Shown one piece after another: positions 50,951-61,700 of a stretch of DNA of 64,000 nucleotides. Position 1 is the stretch's first letter. Each line of letters opens with the position of its first letter. The DNA comes from Proteus appendicitidis (GTDB taxonomy: Bacteria; Pseudomonadota; Gammaproteobacteria; Enterobacterales; Enterobacteriaceae). The position numbers were made by a program, and so were the translations under genes. The stretch lies in NCBI RefSeq assembly GCF_030271835.1, contig NZ_CP127389.1, positions 1,090,001 through 1,154,000 of the forward strand, in the 5' to 3' direction. The notes beneath the pieces were generated by a model. It saw only the letters and a program-made list of their open reading frames with translations. It was not told the DNA's origin and searched no databases.

Positions 50951-51340
50951 ATGAGTAATTGGCGGTCAGGTCGCTGGCTAGTGGTGATAACAGTTTTGCT
51001 GATCTTGTGTTGCATTGTTCAGCGTTCATTAGGTGCCCACATCATTAGTGAGCGCTTAGCAACGGCTGTTGCTCAAACACAATACCCATTATCAACACCC
51101 ATTGCCGATGAAAATAGTGCAACAGAGCGCACTTATTCACTGTCTACCTGTGAATTAAGCGCCAAATCATTATTATCTGTTCCTCCATTAACAATAGAGC
51201 CATTTTTCCATTCATGGGCAGTATTGCTATTGTTAAGTATGGCTGCCATCTATGTGTCGCGCCGGCGTAATCAGAAAAAACATCATCATCCACCTCCTCC
51301 AATCAGACTTCACCTTCATTATTGTATTTTGAGGGATTAG
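50951..51340 (+). CDS. scsA: ScsA, suppressor of copper sensitivity protein A
   Basis: This is a 129-residue membrane protein of the scs operon. It has an N-terminal helix (about residues 8-27) and a second helix near residues 86-105 (SWAVLLLLSMAAIYVS). A short tail follows with KKHHHPPPP, then IRLHLHYCILRD, an ending also found in Salmonella ScsA as I remember it. Its role is unproven; copper or redox stress is implied by the operon. Cysteines at the N-terminal helix, in LSTCELS and at the C-terminus could take part in redox or metal chemistry. Confidence 0.85.
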   Translation: MSNWRSGRWLVVITVLLILCCIVQRSLGAHIISERLATAVAQTQYPLSTPIADENSATERTYSLSTCELSAKSLLSVPPLTIEPFFHSWAVLLLLSMAAIYVSRRRNQKKHHHPPPPIRLHLHYCILRD

Positions 51341-51424
51341 AAATTTCCTTTTAGCTAAAAGATTGCGCGTCTATTTTAGACGTTGCTCTATGTGTAGCGT
51401 TGTAGGAATTTTTAGGGAGTTGTT

Positions 51425-53464
51425 ATGTTTCGTTCTTTTGTTATGGCGTTGATATTAACGCTATTTACTTTATCTACTTCTCAAGCCGCAGATACAGGCT
51501 GGTTAACCACGCCTGATAATTCTCATGCACAAGTTAGGGCGATGGCACAAAAGTCTCCAGCAGGTGACGTGAAAGTTTTACTTGAAGTACAGCTTGAGTC
51601 TGGTTGGAAAACGTATTGGCGTTCTCCGGGAGAAGGCGGTGTTGCCCCTGAAATTAATTGGTCACAAGATGTAAGTGCAATGGTTTGGCATTGGCCTTCG
51701 CCTTCAGCTTTTGATGTAGCAGGTATTCATACCCAAGGTTATGATAAACAAGTTATTTTTCCCATTGAGTTATCCCCTGTTCACGCTGATCGTTTAACAG
51801 GCGTTTTAACGTTATCAACATGCAGTAATGTCTGTATTCTGACTGACTACACTTTAGATTTAGATCTTACCGAACCTGTACCTGCTGATTTTGAATGGCA
51901 ATATAATCAGGCTATGGGCAAGATCCCTGTTGGAACAGGATTAATATCATCAGTTTCTTCTGGTTATAACAATAGCCAACTCACTATCTCTTTACAAAGA
52001 GAGCAAGGTGCTTGGGTTAAACCTAATATTTATCTCGATCCTCCTGAAGGTATGCTCTACGGTATTCCAAAATTAAATCATCAAGATAAAAACCTATTTG
52101 TCACGGTTGATGTGACAGATGATTGGGGGGATGCTGCTGGTGATATCTCAGGTAAAGTGCTTTCTTTTGTCATTACTGACCAAGGTTTTTCTCGTCAAGT
52201 TAATGGCACAATAGGGCATGGAACAGAGAATACTACTCCACCTTCTAATTCAGGTATGGGGCTTTGGGGTATTCTTGCTTTTGCACTATTGGGTGGCTTA
52301 ATTCTGAATTTAATGCCCTGTGTATTACCCGTGCTTGCGATGAAAATGGGATCAATTTTACATCTCGAAAATCGAGATAAAGGTGTTATTCGCAAGCAAT
52401 TCTCTGTTTCTGTTTTAGGTATTTTAGTCTCATTTTGGGCGCTAGCGCTGTTTATGACAGGCTTACGTTATAGCCAAGAAGCCTTAGGTTGGGGAATTCA
52501 ATTCCAAAGCCCTTGGTTTATTGGCTTTATGGTATTAGTTACCGCTATTTTTACGGCAAATCTATTTGGATTATTTGAACTGCGTTTAAGTAGCAATATG
52601 AATACCAAAATGGCAACAGCGGGTGGACAAGGATATAGCCGACACTTTTGGGAAGGTGCATTTGCAACTTTACTCGCGACACCTTGTTCTGCACCATTTT
52701 TAGGAACCGCAGTCGCTTATGCACTTATAGCGCCTTTAAATGAACTATGGCTTATTTTTACTGCTTTAGGGATTGGAATGAGTTTGCCTTGGATCTTAGT
52801 GGCAATATTTCCATCTATCTCCAAAGCGCTACCAAAACCAGGTAAATGGATGAATCGCCTAAGAGTAGTTTTAGGCTTTATGATGTTGTTGTCCAGTATT
52901 TGGCTAATAACGCTCTTGATCCCTCATTTGGGAATGCCAATAGTTGCTGGTATTTTTGTTATTATTGGGCTGTTGTTATTGTTTGCTATCGCAAAGCATT
53001 ATGGCAAAAAAGTATTATTGATTTCTACAGTGGTCGCTTTCCTTTTAGGAGGAAGCACTTATCTATTTGTGGAGCAACCAGCAAGCCAAACACTCGCAGG
53101 TCAAGATACGATAAATTGGCAGCCGTTATCAGAAGAAGCAATACACCAAGCATTAGCAGACAATAAACGGGTATTTGTTGATGTAACAGCAGATTGGTGT
53201 GTAACCTGCAAAGCAAACAAATACAATGTATTATTGCGAGAAGAGATCCAAGCCGCACTTTCAGCGCCAGATGTTGTCGCATTAAGAGGGGATTGGACTA
53301 AACCTTCTGATAAGATCACTCAGTTTTTAAAACAACGTGGTCAAGTTGCAGTACCTTTTAACCAAGTTTATGGACCTTGCCATAAAGATGGCGTGGTTTT
53401 ACCCCCTATTTTAAATAAAGATTCAACATTGACCGTTCTTTCTGAGGCTAAAGGAGCCAATTAA
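51425..53464 (+). CDS. scsB: ScsB, DsbD-like membrane thiol electron transporter
   Basis: ScsB passes electrons from cytoplasmic thioredoxin through the inner membrane to periplasmic ScsC. The 679-residue protein has a signal peptide (cleavage near SQA-ADTG, residue 21) and an N-terminal periplasmic domain with C133 and C137 (STCSNVC). An eight-helix DsbD core follows with C299 (NLMPCVLPV) and C421 (ATPCSAPF). The C-terminal thioredoxin domain has C592-V-T-C595 (ADWCVTCKANK). All three cysteine pairs of the relay are intact. Its stop overlaps scsC (TAATG). Confidence 0.94.
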   Translation: MFRSFVMALILTLFTLSTSQAADTGWLTTPDNSHAQVRAMAQKSPAGDVKVLLEVQLESGWKTYWRSPGEGGVAPEINWSQDVSAMVWHWPSPSAFDVAGIHTQGYDKQVIFPIELSPVHADRLTGVLTLSTCSNVCILTDYTLDLDLTEPVPADFEWQYNQAMGKIPVGTGLISSVSSGYNNSQLTISLQREQGAWVKPNIYLDPPEGMLYGIPKLNHQDKNLFVTVDVTDDWGDAAGDISGKVLSFVITDQGFSRQVNGTIGHGTENTTPPSNSGMGLWGILAFALLGGLILNLMPCVLPVLAMKMGSILHLENRDKGVIRKQFSVSVLGILVSFWALALFMTGLRYSQEALGWGIQFQSPWFIGFMVLVTAIFTANLFGLFELRLSSNMNTKMATAGGQGYSRHFWEGAFATLLATPCSAPFLGTAVAYALIAPLNELWLIFTALGIGMSLPWILVAIFPSISKALPKPGKWMNRLRVVLGFMMLLSSIWLITLLIPHLGMPIVAGIFVIIGLLLLFAIAKHYGKKVLLISTVVAFLLGGSTYLFVEQPASQTLAGQDTINWQPLSEEAIHQALADNKRVFVDVTADWCVTCKANKYNVLLREEIQAALSAPDVVALRGDWTKPSDKITQFLKQRGQVAVPFNQVYGPCHKDGVVLPPILNKDSTLTVLSEAKGAN

Positions 53465-54195
53465 TGAAAAAAACACTTTCTGCACTGGTTATCTCTTCGT
53501 TACTTTTTGGTGCAAATGTGCAAGCTGCGGCGTTAAGTGCTGATCAGGAAAAAGAAGTTCGCGCACTGGTTCGTGATACGTTAATCAAGAATCCAGAAAT
53601 TTTGGAAGAAGCTATTACGGCATTACAAGCACAAAAAGCCGATGAGCAACAAGCTCAATTTCGTACTGCGTTAAAGGCAGAGCATGACGCATTATATAAC
53701 GATGCAGCAAGCCCTCGTATTGGTGCAAAAGACGCTAAGTTAGTGTTGGTTTCTTTTACTGATTATAACTGTCCTTATTGCAAACGCTTCGACCCATTAT
53801 TAGAACAAATCACAAAAGATTATCCTGAAGTTGCCGTGGTTATTAAACCATTGCCATTTAAAGGTGAAAGTTCTGCAAAAGCCTCTCAAGCAGTGCTTTC
53901 AGTTTGGAAAGAAGATCCAAAGGCGTTCTTAGCATTGCACCAACGCTTAATGCAGAAGAAAACAATGCTAGATAATGCAAGTATTGATGATGCAATGAAA
54001 ACAACCAATACAAGCAAAGTGAAATTAACAGATGAAAGCTTAAAAGTGTTACAAAATAACTTAGATCTTTCTCGTAAGTTAGGTATCCAAGGTACACCTG
54101 CAACTGTTGTTGGCGATATGGTTATTCCTGGCGCCGTTGATTACGCTCAGCTAGAAGTGATTGTGAAAGAGCAATTGGCTAAAGTGAAAAAATAA
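53464..54195 (+). CDS. scsC: ScsC, DsbA/DsbC-like periplasmic disulfide isomerase
   Basis: ScsC acts on periplasmic protein disulfides under copper stress. In P. mirabilis the protein is known to be a trimer joined by a flexible N-terminal stalk. The 243-residue precursor has a signal peptide ending VQA-AAL (residue 21). A helical, charged stalk covers about residues 24-78 (EKEVRALVRDTLIKNPE and EEAITALQAQKADEQQ), and the DsbA-like domain has the active site C103-P-Y-C106 and the cis-Pro segment GTPATVVG. The presence of the stalk supports the trimeric type. Confidence 0.95.
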   Translation: MKKTLSALVISSLLFGANVQAAALSADQEKEVRALVRDTLIKNPEILEEAITALQAQKADEQQAQFRTALKAEHDALYNDAASPRIGAKDAKLVLVSFTDYNCPYCKRFDPLLEQITKDYPEVAVVIKPLPFKGESSAKASQAVLSVWKEDPKAFLALHQRLMQKKTMLDNASIDDAMKTTNTSKVKLTDESLKVLQNNLDLSRKLGIQGTPATVVGDMVIPGAVDYAQLEVIVKEQLAKVKK

Positions 54196-54698
54196 TGCGT
54201 AGTCGCTTACGAAAGTGGAGTAAAGAACTGATTGTTCTGCTTGTCATTTTCGTTGTAGCTTCTTTTGCGATGGATTGGTGGCGACAACCTACGCCACCAT
54301 CTTTGACAAATTTACCTGAGCTATATACTGTCGATAATAAAGTTGTTTCTTTAACTGAATTAAGTGCTGAAAAGCCTTTATTAATCTATTTTTGGGCAAC
54401 TTGGTGTGGGGTTTGTAAACTAACAACACCCGCAGTAAATTCGTTAGCGCAAGATGGTTATAACGTGACATCTGTTGCGATCCGCTCTGGTGATAACGCA
54501 AAGTTAGAGCGCGGTATTCAGTCTAAAGGGCTGCTCTTTCCTGTAATAAATGATAGTCGAGGGGATATTTCTCAGCAGTGGGAAATTAGCGCAACACCTT
54601 CATTTGTTATTGTTTATAAAGGGGAAATGGTAGGTTTTACGAGCGGTTGGTCATCTTCGTGGGGATTAAAACTACGTTTATGGTGGGCTGGTCTTTGA
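54195..54698 (+). CDS. scsD: ScsD, membrane-anchored TlpA-like thioredoxin
   Basis: This 167-residue protein has one N-terminal anchor (about residues 11-27) and a periplasmic thioredoxin-like domain of the TlpA/ResA class. The active site is C71-G-V-C74 (FWATWCGVCKLTTPAV) with cis-Pro in SATPSFVIV. It is predicted to receive electrons from ScsB. The start overlaps the scsC stop by one base (TAATG), and the operon ends at the following terminator. Confidence 0.93.
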   Translation: MRSRLRKWSKELIVLLVIFVVASFAMDWWRQPTPPSLTNLPELYTVDNKVVSLTELSAEKPLLIYFWATWCGVCKLTTPAVNSLAQDGYNVTSVAIRSGDNAKLERGIQSKGLLFPVINDSRGDISQQWEISATPSFVIVYKGEMVGFTSGWSSSWGLKLRLWWAGL

Positions 54699-54736
54699 AC
54701 GGTATACAAGCAATCATTTTAAGCGTTAATCGATTA

Positions 54737-54777
54737 AAAATAACGGAATTCATTATTATATTGAATTCCGTTATTTT
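54737..54777. terminator. Bidirectional terminator between scsD and lnt
   Basis: AAAATAACGGAATTCA (54737-54752) pairs perfectly with TGAATTCCGTTATTTT (54762-54777) over 16 bp. A- and T-rich ends serve both converging genes. Confidence 0.92.
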
Positions 54778-54785
54778 ATTTTGCT

Positions 54786-56312
54786 TTACTCAACTCGCCG
54801 TTTAATAAAGGCGATGATAAAAAATAATCCAACCATTATCCACAATGGTGTATTACCCCATTTGTAATAAGGGGTTAACCCAGTTGTTGGTGTGATTTTT
54901 TCTGCTAAAGCACCTTCTTCAAACTGAGGAAGTTGAGAAATAACATCACCATTGGCTGCAATAAATGCGGTAATACCGTTATTTGTTGAGCGTAATAATG
55001 GTCTTCCTAACTCAAGAGAACGCATTCTCGCCATTTGGAAGTGTTGCCAAGGGCCAATTGAATTACCAAACCACGCATCATTAGAAATCGTTAATAAGAA
55101 CCGTGTATCGGGTTTAAAATTAGCGCGGACTTGTTCACCTAAAATAATTTCGTAGCAAATCGCTGCGGTTATTTTGGCATCATTGACAGTGAGCTGAGGC
55201 TGTACATATTCACCTTGGCTTAATGATGACATCGGTAAATTAAAGAAAGGCGCAAGTGGGCGTAATAGCGATGCTAATGGTACATATTCACCAAAAGGAA
55301 CAAGGTGATGTTTGTTATAGCGATCTGTCGCTGGGTATTGATAAGCATAGTGTTCACCTAATGTGATGACACTATTGTAGAAACGATAACCTTCTAATGT
55401 TGGTCGGGCATCAATAATTCCCGTCATTAAATGTGTATCTTGCTCTCTCAGTTGCTTATCAAGCTCAGCTAAAAAGCCTTGTTGTTGAATTTCAACATCA
55501 GGGATTGCTGATTCAGGCCAAATAATAAGATTTGCATTACCAATAAAAGGGCGGCTTAAGGTGAGATAGGTTTTTAGCGTGCTCTCTAATGTGCCGGGTT
55601 CCCATTTTAATGATTGTGCAATATTACCTTGGATTAATGCAATTTCTTGCGTTTCATCAGGTAAAGGTTGATACCACTGATAGGACTTAAAGCTGATAGG
55701 CAATACTAATAAAAGCAGTGCAACCACAAGGCTGTAAATTGATTTACGATAGATTGTAAATGCAATTAATCCACTAATAACGGTTAAGAGCAGCGTTATC
55801 ATAGTGACACCAAAAACAGGTGCAATACCTTTTAATGGACCATCAATCTGACTATAACCAAACTGTAACCACGGAAAGCCTGATAATACCCATCCCCTTA
55901 AAAATTCAGTGATTTGCCATAGTGCAGGGGCTGCAAATACAAATCGCCAGAGTGTTGGTTTGGGAAAAAACTTATTCAGTGATCCTGCAAATAACAGCGT
56001 GTAGAGTGATAAATAGAGTGCTAATAAAATTACTAAAAAGATATTTATCGCAAATGGCATACCACCAAAATCAGCAATACTGACATAAACCCAATTTACA
56101 CCACTACCAAATAACCCAAATCCCCAAGCAAAACCAAGGAATGCGCCTTGACGGGTTGTACGGTTAGTGATTATCAGTAATAAGCCAAGTAGTGAAATTA
56201 ACGCTGCTGGCCAAAAATCAAATGGCGAAAATGCCAATGTGCCTATGGCACCGAAAAAAACCGCCAGAAGGGCACGAACCCACTGGCGGTTTAAGAAAGA
56301 GATCTTATTCAT
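54786..56312 (-). CDS. lnt: Apolipoprotein N-acyltransferase Lnt
   Basis: Lnt adds the third acyl chain to lipoproteins in the inner membrane. The 508-residue protein has a membrane domain of about six to eight helices and a nitrilase-like periplasmic domain with the triad E267 (WPESAIP), K334 ([12 protein letters not shown]) and C386 (AAICYE). The ATG at 56312 is chosen because AGGA precedes it and the catalytic Glu then has the E. coli number; a frame from 56330 would overlap corC. It follows corC by 7 nt. Confidence 0.96.
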   Translation of the reverse strand: MNKISFLNRQWVRALLAVFFGAIGTLAFSPFDFWPAALISLLGLLLIITNRTTRQGAFLGFAWGFGLFGSGVNWVYVSIADFGGMPFAINIFLVILLALYLSLYTLLFAGSLNKFFPKPTLWRFVFAAPALWQITEFLRGWVLSGFPWLQFGYSQIDGPLKGIAPVFGVTMITLLLTVISGLIAFTIYRKSIYSLVVALLLLVLPISFKSYQWYQPLPDETQEIALIQGNIAQSLKWEPGTLESTLKTYLTLSRPFIGNANLIIWPESAIPDVEIQQQGFLAELDKQLREQDTHLMTGIIDARPTLEGYRFYNSVITLGEHYAYQYPATDRYNKHHLVPFGEYVPLASLLRPLAPFFNLPMSSLSQGEYVQPQLTVNDAKITAAICYEIILGEQVRANFKPDTRFLLTISNDAWFGNSIGPWQHFQMARMRSLELGRPLLRSTNNGITAFIAANGDVISQLPQFEEGALAEKITPTTGLTPYYKWGNTPLWIMVGLFFIIAFIKRRVE

Positions 56313-56319
56313 TGATATC

Positions 56320-57201
56320 CTATGCATCATTACCTAGTTCAGGAACTGGCGCATCATCTGGGATATGCACATAAACCTGAATGATCTTACGGCTATCAGC
56401 CATAACAACTTTAAATTGGTAATTATCAATAGTAATAGTTTCACCACGAGCAGGAAGGTGACCAAAGGCTTGCATGACTAAACCGCCAATCGTATCAACT
56501 TCTTCATCGCTGAAATGCGTACCGAACGCTTCATTGAAATCTTCTATCTGGGTTAAAGCTCGAACTGAGTAAGCGTGACGACTTAGCGGACGAATATCAA
56601 TATCATCCTCATCATCATACTCATCTTCAATTTCGCCTACGATAAGTTCAAGAATATCCTCAATTGTGACGAGTCCAGATACACCTCCGAATTCATCGAT
56701 CACAATCGCCATATGATAGCGTTGAGAGCGGAACTCTTTTAATAGGCGATCAACCCGTTTGCTTTCAGGTACAACAACAGCAGAGCGTAAGACTTTATCC
56801 ATACTAAATGGCTCTGCGTCAGTGCGCATAAATGGCAGTAGATCTTTTGCCATTAATAAGCCTTCAATATGATCTTTGTCTTCGCTAATGACTGGGAAAC
56901 GAGAATGTGCTGAATCAATAATCACATCTAAACACTCATCAAGGGTTTGATTGCGTTTTAGTGTGACAATTTGTGAGCGAGGGATCATTATGTCCCGAAC
57001 ACGTTGTTCAGCTATATCCATTACCCCTTCAAGCATGTCGCGGGTGTCAGGATCAATTAATTCTTTCTGTTCAGAATCGCGGATAAGCTCCATCAGATCA
57101 TCACGGTTTTTAGGTTCACCGTGGAACCACTGATTAAGCAGTGTGAGAAACCCTTTCTTAGGACCAGGGTTATCGTTACTCGAAGATTGGTCGTCGCTCA
57201 T
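56320..57201 (-). CDS. corC: CorC, CBS-domain magnesium/cobalt homeostasis protein
   Basis: This 293-residue cytoplasmic protein has a CBS-domain pair (about residues 65-190; [40 protein letters not shown]) and a C-terminal CorC_HlyC domain (about 205-285, [14 protein letters not shown] type). It is linked to Mg/Co efflux and, with YbeY and YbeZ, to ribosome homeostasis. It lies between ybeY and lnt as in E. coli, 71 nt after ybeY. Confidence 0.95.
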   Translation of the reverse strand: MSDDQSSSNDNPGPKKGFLTLLNQWFHGEPKNRDDLMELIRDSEQKELIDPDTRDMLEGVMDIAEQRVRDIMIPRSQIVTLKRNQTLDECLDVIIDSAHSRFPVISEDKDHIEGLLMAKDLLPFMRTDAEPFSMDKVLRSAVVVPESKRVDRLLKEFRSQRYHMAIVIDEFGGVSGLVTIEDILELIVGEIEDEYDDEDDIDIRPLSRHAYSVRALTQIEDFNEAFGTHFSDEEVDTIGGLVMQAFGHLPARGETITIDNYQFKVVMADSRKIIQVYVHIPDDAPVPELGNDA

Positions 57202-57272
57202 GGCGTTTTAACTATTTTTCCTCATTGAATGGTTAATTAGATATAGTATTTATCATAAAAATAAGAGAACTG

Positions 57273-57740
57273 TTACTCTTTTTCAATTAAATAGGGATCT
57301 GCATAACCTAAATTTTGTAAGATTTCTGTCTCTAAACCTTCCATTTCTTCGGCTTCATCATCTTCAATATGATCATAGCCTAAAAGATGCAGACATCCAT
57401 GAATAACCATGTGCGCCCAATGTTCTTCAACAGTCTTACTCTGCTCAACCGCCTCTTTTTCTACCACTTGGCGGCAAATAATCAAATCACCTAATAACGG
57501 TAATTCAATTTCAGGGGGTGCCTCAAAGGGAAAAGAAAGCACGTTAGTCGGTTTGTCTTTTCCACGATAAGTGAGATTCAATTCGTGACTTTCTGCTTCA
57601 TCAACAATACGAATAGTCACTTCACTTACAGGTTGAAATTGCGGTAATACCGCTTCTAACCATGTCATAAATTGGGCTTCAGTAGGAAGCCCTTGCGCAT
57701 TTTCACTTGCTACTTGTAAATCAAGGATAACTTCACTCAT
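57273..57740 (-). CDS. ybeY: Endoribonuclease YbeY
   Basis: YbeY is a zinc endoribonuclease needed for 16S rRNA 3'-end maturation and 70S quality control. The 155-residue protein has the zinc site H114-x3-H118-x5-H124 in [11 protein letters not shown], numbered as in E. coli, and the conserved [15 protein letters not shown]. The start at the ATG at 57740 gives the family length and overlaps ybeZ by 8 nt; a longer upstream frame would repeat ybeZ sequence. Confidence 0.97.
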   Translation of the reverse strand: MSEVILDLQVASENAQGLPTEAQFMTWLEAVLPQFQPVSEVTIRIVDEAESHELNLTYRGKDKPTNVLSFPFEAPPEIELPLLGDLIICRQVVEKEAVEQSKTVEEHWAHMVIHGCLHLLGYDHIEDDEAEEMEGLETEILQNLGYADPYLIEKE

Positions 57741-58794
57741 GATTTTCTCTCTGAAGCTTCTCTTTTTCTGCTTTGATAGCTTGACGGCGTTTTTGATCTT
57801 CCGTTTCCCAAGCTTCATAGGCAATAACAATTTTGGCAACCACGGGATGACGAACAACGTCTTCACTGTGGAAAAAGTTAAAACTTAAGTCATTAACATC
57901 AGATAAAACTTCAATGGTATGACGTAAGCCTGATTTATTGCCTCTTGGCAGGTCAATTTGGGTAATATCCCCAGTGACAACTGCTTTAGAGTTAAAGCCA
58001 ATACGTGTTAAGAACATTTTCATCTGTTCGATGGTGGTATTTTGGCTTTCATCAAGAATAATAAAGGCGTCATTTAATGTGCGTCCACGCATATAGGCGA
58101 GAGGCGCGACTTCAATGACATTGCGCTCTATTAGTTTCTCAACTTTTTCAAAACCTAACATCTCAAATAACGCATCATAAAGTGGTCGTAAATAGGGATC
58201 GACTTTTTGACTTAAATCGCCCGGTAAAAAGCCTAGTTTTTCACCGGCTTCAACCGCCGGACGAGTTAATAAAATACGACGCACTTCTTGACGCTCAAGA
58301 GCATCAACAGCAGCAGCAACAGCCAGATAAGTTTTCCCTGTACCAGCAGGCCCAATACCAAAAGTAATATCATGGGTTTGGATATTGGCAATATATTGTG
58401 CCTGATTCGGTGTACGAGGTTTTATCACACCTCGCTTAGTTCGAATATTGGTTGATTTCCCAAATTCAGGAACATGCTCATCACTTTGCTCAAGCACACG
58501 GCTTTCTTTGATTGCAAGGTGAATTTGTTCAGGGTCGATATCGGGGATCACGCCTTTAATTGGCGAGGTTTCCACATACAGGCGACGTAAAATTCCTGCG
58601 GCTGCATTGACACACAATGATTTTCCCGTGAGTTTAAAACGGTTATCACGATGATTAATCTCGATACCTAAACGGCGCTCAAGTTGCTTAATATTATCGT
58701 CAAATGGACCACATAGGCTCATTAAACGGGCATTGTCAGCTGGCTCTAAGAAGATTTCTTGGGTCGCTACCTGTGCATGTGCTATTACTGTCAC
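57733..58794 (-). CDS. ybeZ: PhoH-like ATPase YbeZ
   Basis: YbeZ is an ATPase of the PhoH family that interacts with YbeY and may act as an RNA helicase or ribosome-linked NTPase. The 353-residue protein has Walker A GPAGTGKT at 148-155, a Walker B-like FIILDESQN and the segment [23 protein letters not shown]. The start codon is GTG, supported by AAGGA six bases upstream. It follows miaB by 28 nt. Confidence 0.95.
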   Translation of the reverse strand: MTVIAHAQVATQEIFLEPADNARLMSLCGPFDDNIKQLERRLGIEINHRDNRFKLTGKSLCVNAAAGILRRLYVETSPIKGVIPDIDPEQIHLAIKESRVLEQSDEHVPEFGKSTNIRTKRGVIKPRTPNQAQYIANIQTHDITFGIGPAGTGKTYLAVAAAVDALERQEVRRILLTRPAVEAGEKLGFLPGDLSQKVDPYLRPLYDALFEMLGFEKVEKLIERNVIEVAPLAYMRGRTLNDAFIILDESQNTTIEQMKMFLTRIGFNSKAVVTGDITQIDLPRGNKSGLRHTIEVLSDVNDLSFNFFHSEDVVRHPVVAKIVIAYEAWETEDQKRRQAIKAEKEKLQRENHE

Positions 58795-58822
58795 TGATTA
58801 TCCTTTTGTTCAATCTGATCAA

Positions 58823-60253
58823 TTAAGGTTGGTAAACACCTACCCCTAATTCATCTTCTTTACGTGTACGTGCAATGACGGATTCTGGAGATTCGTGAAT
58901 ACGTAAATCCATTTGGTCTTCCGTTCTAATGACTTTACCGCGGAGTGAGTTGGCATAAACGTCAACAATTTCAACATCAACGAACTTACCAATCATCTCT
59001 GGCGTACCTTCAAAGTTAACCACACGGTTATTTTCAGTACGACCAGAAAGCTCCATCACATTTTTACGCGAAGGTCCTTCAACTAGAATACGCTGTACCG
59101 TGTTTAACATTGCACGGCTAAAGTTCATTGCTTGTTGATTGATGCGCTGTTGTAGCAGATATAAACGTTGTTTCTTCTCATCTTCACTGACATCATCAGG
59201 TAAATCAGCCGCTGGAGTGCCCGGACGTGCTGAATAGATGAAACTAAAGCTCATATCGAAATTAACATCCGCAATTAATTGCATGGTTTTTTCAAAGTCG
59301 TCTTGGGTTTCACCCGGGAAACCAATGATAAAGTCTGAACTTATCAGAATACCAGGACGTGCTTTGCGTAGTTTGCGAATGATGCTCTTATATTCAAGTG
59401 CAGTATGGTTACGCTTCATTAATGTTAGAATGCGGTCAGAACCACTTTGCACTGGCAAGTGTAAATAGCTGACTAATTCTGGAGTATCTTCATAAACCGC
59501 AACAATATCGTCAGTAAATTCGATAGGGTGGCTGGTAGTAAAGCGAATGCGGTCAATGCCGTCAATTGCGGCGACTAAGCGAATTAATTCAGCAAAGCTA
59601 CAGATTTGACCATCAAAAGTGGCGCCTCGGTAGGCGTTAACGTTTTGACCTAACAAGTTTACTTCGCGCACGCCTTGTGCCGCTAATTGAGCAATTTCAA
59701 ATAGCACATCATCACAAGGGCGGCTAACTTCTTCACCGCGTGTGTAAGGAACTACGCAGAAAGAACAGTATTTGTTACAGCCTTCCATGATGGAGACAAA
59801 AGCAGAAGGACCTTCAGCACGAGGCTCTGGTAAACGGTCAAATTTTTCGATTTCAGGGAAGCTGATATCGACAACTGGGCTTTTAGTCCCTTTAACCTGA
59901 TTAATCATTTCAGGTAAACGGTGTAAAGTTTGTGGTCCGAAGATAATATCGACACACTGCGCACGTTGACGGATGTATTCACCTTCTTGAGAAGCAACAC
60001 AACCGCCAACGCCAATGATAATATCGGGTTTATTATCTTTAAAATATTTCCAACGTCCTAACTGATGAAAGACTTTTTCTTGTGCTTTCTCACGGATAGA
60101 ACAGGTATTTAGCAGTAGAATGTCCGCATCTTCGGCGACATCGGTTAACTGATAACCGTGGGTGCTTTCGAGTAGGTCTGCCATTTTGGATGAATCGTAC
60201 TCATTCATCTGACAGCCCCAAGTTTTAATGTACAGTTTTTTTATCGTCGACAT
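58823..60253 (-). CDS. miaB: tRNA-2-methylthio-N6-dimethylallyladenosine synthase MiaB
   Basis: MiaB adds the methylthio group to i6A37 in tRNA. The 476-residue radical-SAM protein has the N-terminal MTTase cluster cysteines C14, C51 and C85, the radical-SAM motif C159-x3-C163-x2-C166 (CNKYCSFC) and a C-terminal TRAM domain (about 375-445). It heads the miaB-ybeZ-ybeY-corC-lnt run and is divergent from ubiF, as in E. coli. Confidence 0.98.
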   Translation of the reverse strand: MSTIKKLYIKTWGCQMNEYDSSKMADLLESTHGYQLTDVAEDADILLLNTCSIREKAQEKVFHQLGRWKYFKDNKPDIIIGVGGCVASQEGEYIRQRAQCVDIIFGPQTLHRLPEMINQVKGTKSPVVDISFPEIEKFDRLPEPRAEGPSAFVSIMEGCNKYCSFCVVPYTRGEEVSRPCDDVLFEIAQLAAQGVREVNLLGQNVNAYRGATFDGQICSFAELIRLVAAIDGIDRIRFTTSHPIEFTDDIVAVYEDTPELVSYLHLPVQSGSDRILTLMKRNHTALEYKSIIRKLRKARPGILISSDFIIGFPGETQDDFEKTMQLIADVNFDMSFSFIYSARPGTPAADLPDDVSEDEKKQRLYLLQQRINQQAMNFSRAMLNTVQRILVEGPSRKNVMELSGRTENNRVVNFEGTPEMIGKFVDVEIVDVYANSLRGKVIRTEDQMDLRIHESPESVIARTRKEDELGVGVYQP

Positions 60254-60440
60254 TGTGTAAATCCGGTATTTTCAGTGAGACAATAGCTAATCATTGGAAA
60301 ACGTTGCGTGTAATAAGCCAATAAGGTGGTTATTGTAGTCATTTGTGTGGTCAGTGACTAGAGCAAGTCGGCGCTAATTCTCTATGGCGTTTAGTTTAAT
60401 AGAAATAAACTGAAACAGCGCTTACCTATTATTTAAAGTA

Positions 60441-61646
60441 ATGAGTTATGGCATAACAATGATGAGTAATGTAAAAAACGATTTTGATGCAATCATCGCT
60501 GGTGGCGGGATGATTGGCGCTGCTGTTGCAATTGGGCTGGCGCAAGAAGGATTGCGTGTTGCAATGATTGAACGACAGTCTCCAGCACCTTTTGATGCGT
60601 CATCTCATCCTGATATCCGTATTTCTGCGATTAGTTGCGCGTCCGTTAGTCTATTAAAACAATTAGGTGCATGGCAACATGTTTTAGCGATGCGTTCTGC
60701 GCCTTATCTTACCTTAGAAACATGGGAAGAAGAAAATGCCCATGTGGTTTTTGATGCTAAAAGCTTAGGTTTACCTGAATTAGGCTATATGGTTGAAAAC
60801 CGAATTTTGCAATTAGCCCTTTGGCAAGAGGCTGAACGTTATAGCAATATCACTTTATTATGTCCAAATAGTCTAAGTAAAATGACGTATTTAGATGATA
60901 AATGGAAAGTAACACTTTCTGATGGCAGTGAGGTGAATACAAATTTAGTGGTAGGTGCGGATGGTGCAAACTCTCAAGTGCGCCAATTTGCGGGTATTGG
61001 TAGCAATGGCTGGCAATATCGTCAATCTTGTATGCTGATCACCGTGAAAACAGATTTACCTCCTGAAAAGGGGACATGGCAACGTTTTTACCCTTCAGGG
61101 CCTCGCGCTTATTTGCCGCTTTTTGATAATTGGGCGTGTTTGGTTTGGTATGACTCGCCTGACAGAATTAGAAAACTGCAAAATATGTCAATGACGCAGT
61201 TAGAAAAAGAAATTCAACATGCTTTTCCTGAGCGATTAGGTAAAGCGACACCTATTGCAGCAGGTTCATTCCCATTAACGCGTCAGCATGCAAGTCGTTA
61301 TGTTGATAAAGGTATTATTTTGTTGGGAGATGCGGCTCACACTATCAATCCGTTAGCGGGGCAGGGCGTTAATTTAGGTTACCGCGATGTGGATTGTTTT
61401 TTAGACTTAGTGGCTGATGCCAAAAAACATTTTGAGCCTTGGGATTCAATGGCGTTATTGAAAAAATATCAGCGTCGTCGTATGCCTGATAATTTAGTTA
61501 TGCAAGCGGGCATGGACGTATTTTATCATGCCTTTAGCCACCAATTACCGGGTTTAAAAGTAGTTAGAAATCTCGGCCTTTTAGCTGCTCAACATGCAGG
61601 AAAAGCCAAAGAAGCGGCATTACGTTATGCGTTAGGTATTAAGTAA
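60441..61646 (+). CDS. ubiF: 3-demethoxyubiquinol 3-hydroxylase UbiF
   Basis: UbiF is an FAD monooxygenase of ubiquinone synthesis that hydroxylates C6 of the ring. The 401-residue protein has the FAD-binding GxGxxG-type motif IIAGGGMIGAAVAIGLAQ, the second motif VVGADGANSQVR and the third GDAAHTINPLAGQGVNLGYRD. The start is uncertain: ATG codons at 60441, 60459 and 60462 are all in frame with weak ribosome sites. The last would give an N-terminus closest to E. coli. It is divergent from miaB and converges on fghA. Confidence 0.94.
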   Translation: MSYGITMMSNVKNDFDAIIAGGGMIGAAVAIGLAQEGLRVAMIERQSPAPFDASSHPDIRISAISCASVSLLKQLGAWQHVLAMRSAPYLTLETWEEENAHVVFDAKSLGLPELGYMVENRILQLALWQEAERYSNITLLCPNSLSKMTYLDDKWKVTLSDGSEVNTNLVVGADGANSQVRQFAGIGSNGWQYRQSCMLITVKTDLPPEKGTWQRFYPSGPRAYLPLFDNWACLVWYDSPDRIRKLQNMSMTQLEKEIQHAFPERLGKATPIAAGSFPLTRQHASRYVDKGIILLGDAAHTINPLAGQGVNLGYRDVDCFLDLVADAKKHFEPWDSMALLKKYQRRRMPDNLVMQAGMDVFYHAFSHQLPGLKVVRNLGLLAAQHAGKAKEAALRYALGIK

Positions 61647-61651
61647 TGAGA

Positions 61652-61696
61652 AATGCGATGATCTGAGTTGGATATCAGCAATAAGATCATCGCATT
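61652..61696. terminator. Hairpin between converging ubiF and fghA
   Basis: A perfect 13-bp stem AATGCGATGATCT (61652-61664) pairs with AGATCATCGCATT (61684-61696) around a 19-nt loop. T-tracts are weak, so it may be a 3'-end stabiliser or a weak bidirectional terminator. Confidence 0.65.
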
Positions 61697-61700
61697 GTTG

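Noticed and set aside
57741..57866. Longer N-terminus for YbeY
   Set aside because: The extra codons re-read the 3' end of ybeZ in another frame, and the shorter start gives the exact E. coli zinc-ligand numbering.
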